A stretch of DNA of 59,702 nt from positions 1 through 59,702 of the forward strand of contig JALHOG010000028.1 of the NCBI GenBank assembly GCA_022843125.1, given 5' to 3'. Of this stretch, positions 58,413 to 59,702 are shown piece after piece. The notes beneath the pieces were generated by a model. That model saw only the letters and a program-made list of their open reading frames with translations. It was not told where the DNA came from and did not search any database. The stretch comes from Ilumatobacteraceae bacterium. GTDB taxonomy: Bacteria; Actinomycetota; Acidimicrobiia; Acidimicrobiales; Ilumatobacteraceae. Position 1 is the first letter of the stretch; every line of letters begins with the position of its first letter. A program made the position numbers and the translations under genes.

Positions 58413-59701
58413 CAGGTGCGGCCGTGGGCGCGGTCCCAGAGGCGTTGTCGCCAGTGGGCTGCTTCTTGGAGGCGTTCGGCGATCTCGGCGTCGGTGAGGG
58501 TGGCGCGTTCCCGTCGTCGTCGGCGGGCGTTGGGGTGGGTCCAGTCGATCCAGCGGCCGTCGAGTCGTTCACCACTCGGGTGCTGGTAGCGGCCTTCGGG
58601 TTGGGGTGGTGGTTCGGTGGGTGGCACGGGGTGGGGGTGTTGGTCGATGAGTCGGCCGTTGCGGTCGCGGAACTCGAGCCCGTCGGGTTGGTCGGCGTTG
58701 CCGGTGATGGTGAGCCGCCCGTGGTGGACGTCTCGGTGATGCTTCGCGCAGGTCGACACCAGGTTCCAGGAGTCGGTGGGGCCGCCGTCGGCCCAGAACA
58801 CGATGTGGTGGACCTCGACATGGGTGGCGGCGCACCCGGGTACCCGGCAGCCCTGATCGCGGTACTCGACGAGGCGACGCAACCGGTCGGGCACGATGCG
58901 TTGGGAACGGCCGACGCCGACGGGGACGTTGTCGCGTTCCCACACGGGTTGGGCCTGCCCGGAGCAGAACAGGTACTCGAACACCGCCGGTGGGACCGGC
59001 ACACCGTTCGACATGGTGACCGTGCCGGTGTCGGTGTCGACGTGGACGAACATCTTGAACCCGTCACGCCGCTGCGGTGACGCGGTGGACATCGAACGGC
59101 GACACATCTCGTCGAGCGCGTCCCACCAGGTGACGTCGGTGTGCCCGGCACGGAACAGATGGTCACGCGCCTCGTTGATCGCAGCGTCGAACAACATCCC
59201 ACGATCCGCCCCACCACGCGCCGACAGCGTGAACGCCGAGTGCTCGTCCCACCCGAACGAGAACCGCTCACCCGACTCAGGGGCGGGGGCGGGGTCGGGA
59301 TCGTCGGGATCACCCTCGAAGTGCTCGTCGCGGATCATCCGGCGCAACTGACGCACCGTCGCGTTCGTGGCGAACTCGGTGATGAACCCATCGGCCCACG
59401 CCGGCGCCTTCGCGGTGACCTCCCACACCTGATCGATCGACAACTCCCCACGACCGAACGTCGAGCGCAGCACCGGGAACTCCACGATCCGACGCGCGAT
59501 CTCCACGATCCGCTTCGCCACCCGCGGCTCGACACCCAGCTGGATCGTCAACCAGTGCGCCGGCGACAACGTCCCCGCGCCCTGCCAGTCATCATCGGCG
59601 AGCGCCCGCACCGTCAACTCCACGATCCGCGCCTGCTGCGCGTTCACGACCCCCGCCACCACCGCCAACTCGCCCTCCAACGACACATCGAGTGACGCTC
59701 C
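58406..59701 (-). CDS. DUF222 / HNH endonuclease domain protein (5' end probably outside window)
   Basis: At least 426 residues from GTG 59686, but the frame stays open to the right edge, so the true start may lie beyond. The N-terminal two thirds is DUF222 (VNAQQARIVELTVRAL, LSPAHWLTIQLGV, GELSIDQVWEVT). The C-terminal HNH has RVPGCAATHVEVHHIVFWADGG, then the Asn in WNLVSTCAKHHRDVHHG. The last ~90 residues are basic and Pro-rich. These proteins are numerous and paralogous in actinobacterial genomes; they are often treated as homing-like or selfish nucleases, but the physiological role is unknown. Confidence 0.9.
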   Translation of the reverse strand, partial: GASLDVSLEGELAVVAGVVNAQQARIVELTVRALADDDWQGAGTLSPAHWLTIQLGVEPRVAKRIVEIARRIVEFPVLRSTFGRGELSIDQVWEVTAKAPAWADGFITEFATNATVRQLRRMIRDEHFEGDPDDPDPAPAPESGERFSFGWDEHSAFTLSARGGADRGMLFDAAINEARDHLFRAGHTDVTWWDALDEMCRRSMSTASPQRRDGFKMFVHVDTDTGTVTMSNGVPVPPAVFEYLFCSGQAQPVWERDNVPVGVGRSQRIVPDRLRRLVEYRDQGCRVPGCAATHVEVHHIVFWADGGPTDSWNLVSTCAKHHRDVHHGRLTITGNADQPDGLEFRDRNGRLIDQHPHPVPPTEPPPQPEGRYQHPSGERLDGRWIDWTHPNARRRRRERATLTDAEIAERLQEAAHWRQRLWDRAHGRTWN

Positions 59702-59702
59702 G

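Noticed and set aside
58406..59701. DUF222/HNH gene as proof of a mobile element
   Set aside because: Such genes are multicopy in actinobacterial chromosomes; no inverted repeats, transposase or integrase are seen nearby.
1..59702. rRNA, tRNA, riboswitch, prophage or insertion-sequence content
   Set aside because: No tRNA-like TTCGA arms in context, rRNA landmarks, transposase motifs or phage genes were recognised on reading; small RNAs cannot be excluded without a covariance search.

Overview
The window is high-GC DNA with actinobacterial hallmarks: a mycothiol S-conjugate amidase, a DUF222/HNH endonuclease, Ku with a Lys/Ala tail, a stand-alone LigD-type polymerase, many GTG starts and short ATGA/GTGA gene overlaps. 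Together with the mixture of acyl-CoA enzymes, F420/luciferase-like enzymes and Ig-repeat secreted proteins, this suggests a free-living, probably marine, member of Acidimicrobiia (Ilumatobacter-like). That assignment is an inference from gene content; no rRNA, tRNA, CRISPR array, IS element or prophage was seen. The DNA reads as chromosomal.

Layout. 1-6.4 kb: a partial secreted protein, an uncharacterised 576-aa protein, a PlsC-like acyltransferase diverging from a phosphotransferase/DUF pair, then a small NTF2-like protein and a stand-alone CBM48 glycogen-binding module. 6.4-15 kb: a maltodextrin locus, in which a LacI-type repressor diverges from malE-malF-malG-malK plus a cytoplasmic GH13 amylase; an operator-like palindrome overlaps the predicted -35 of the malE promoter. 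15-27.9 kb: alpha/beta hydrolase, sulfatase, dienelactone hydrolase, acetoacetyl-CoA synthetase, a 979-aa GGDEF/EAL membrane protein, an M24 peptidase, a lipoprotein, a membrane protein, and a Ku/LigD-polymerase NHEJ pair without a ligase. 27.9-34.5 kb: a Tat-exported flavin amine oxidase whose domain order is circularly permuted, a serine beta-lactamase-like lipoprotein, a PLP decarboxylase, small membrane proteins and a FadD-type ligase.

34.7-40.3 kb is the most unusual block: an apparently single transcription unit of five secreted or membrane-anchored beta-rich proteins (plus one tiny hydrophobic peptide). Three of the five end in the same undescribed-looking C-terminal module (GPC...T-V-x-F-G...SC...QF), and the last is a signal-peptide/beta-sandwich/C-terminal-TM protein. 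I propose a cell-surface assembly in which the common C-terminal module is an anchoring or sorting domain.

40.3-59.7 kb: amidase, hotdog thioesterase, luciferase-like monooxygenase, STAS protein, zinc-ribbon rhomboid protease, DUF971 protein, a second GGDEF/EAL protein with an altered EAL site, PEBP-like lipoprotein, mycothiol conjugate amidase, ChbG/YdjC deacetylase, class V aminotransferase-like protein, FAD hydroxylase, VOC protein, an ECF sigma factor with a large membrane-anchored partner, RDD protein, and a two-gene unit combining a minimal nucleotidyltransferase with a 290-aa GyrA-like protein that lacks the C-gate and the C-terminal domain. The window ends in a DUF222/HNH gene.

Regulation. 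At least thirteen lead genes have TAnnnT 6-10 nt before the start codon and no Shine-Dalgarno sequence, which points to widespread leaderless transcription. Genes inside operons are mostly joined by 4-bp overlaps, and a minority carry strong AGGAGG-type sites.
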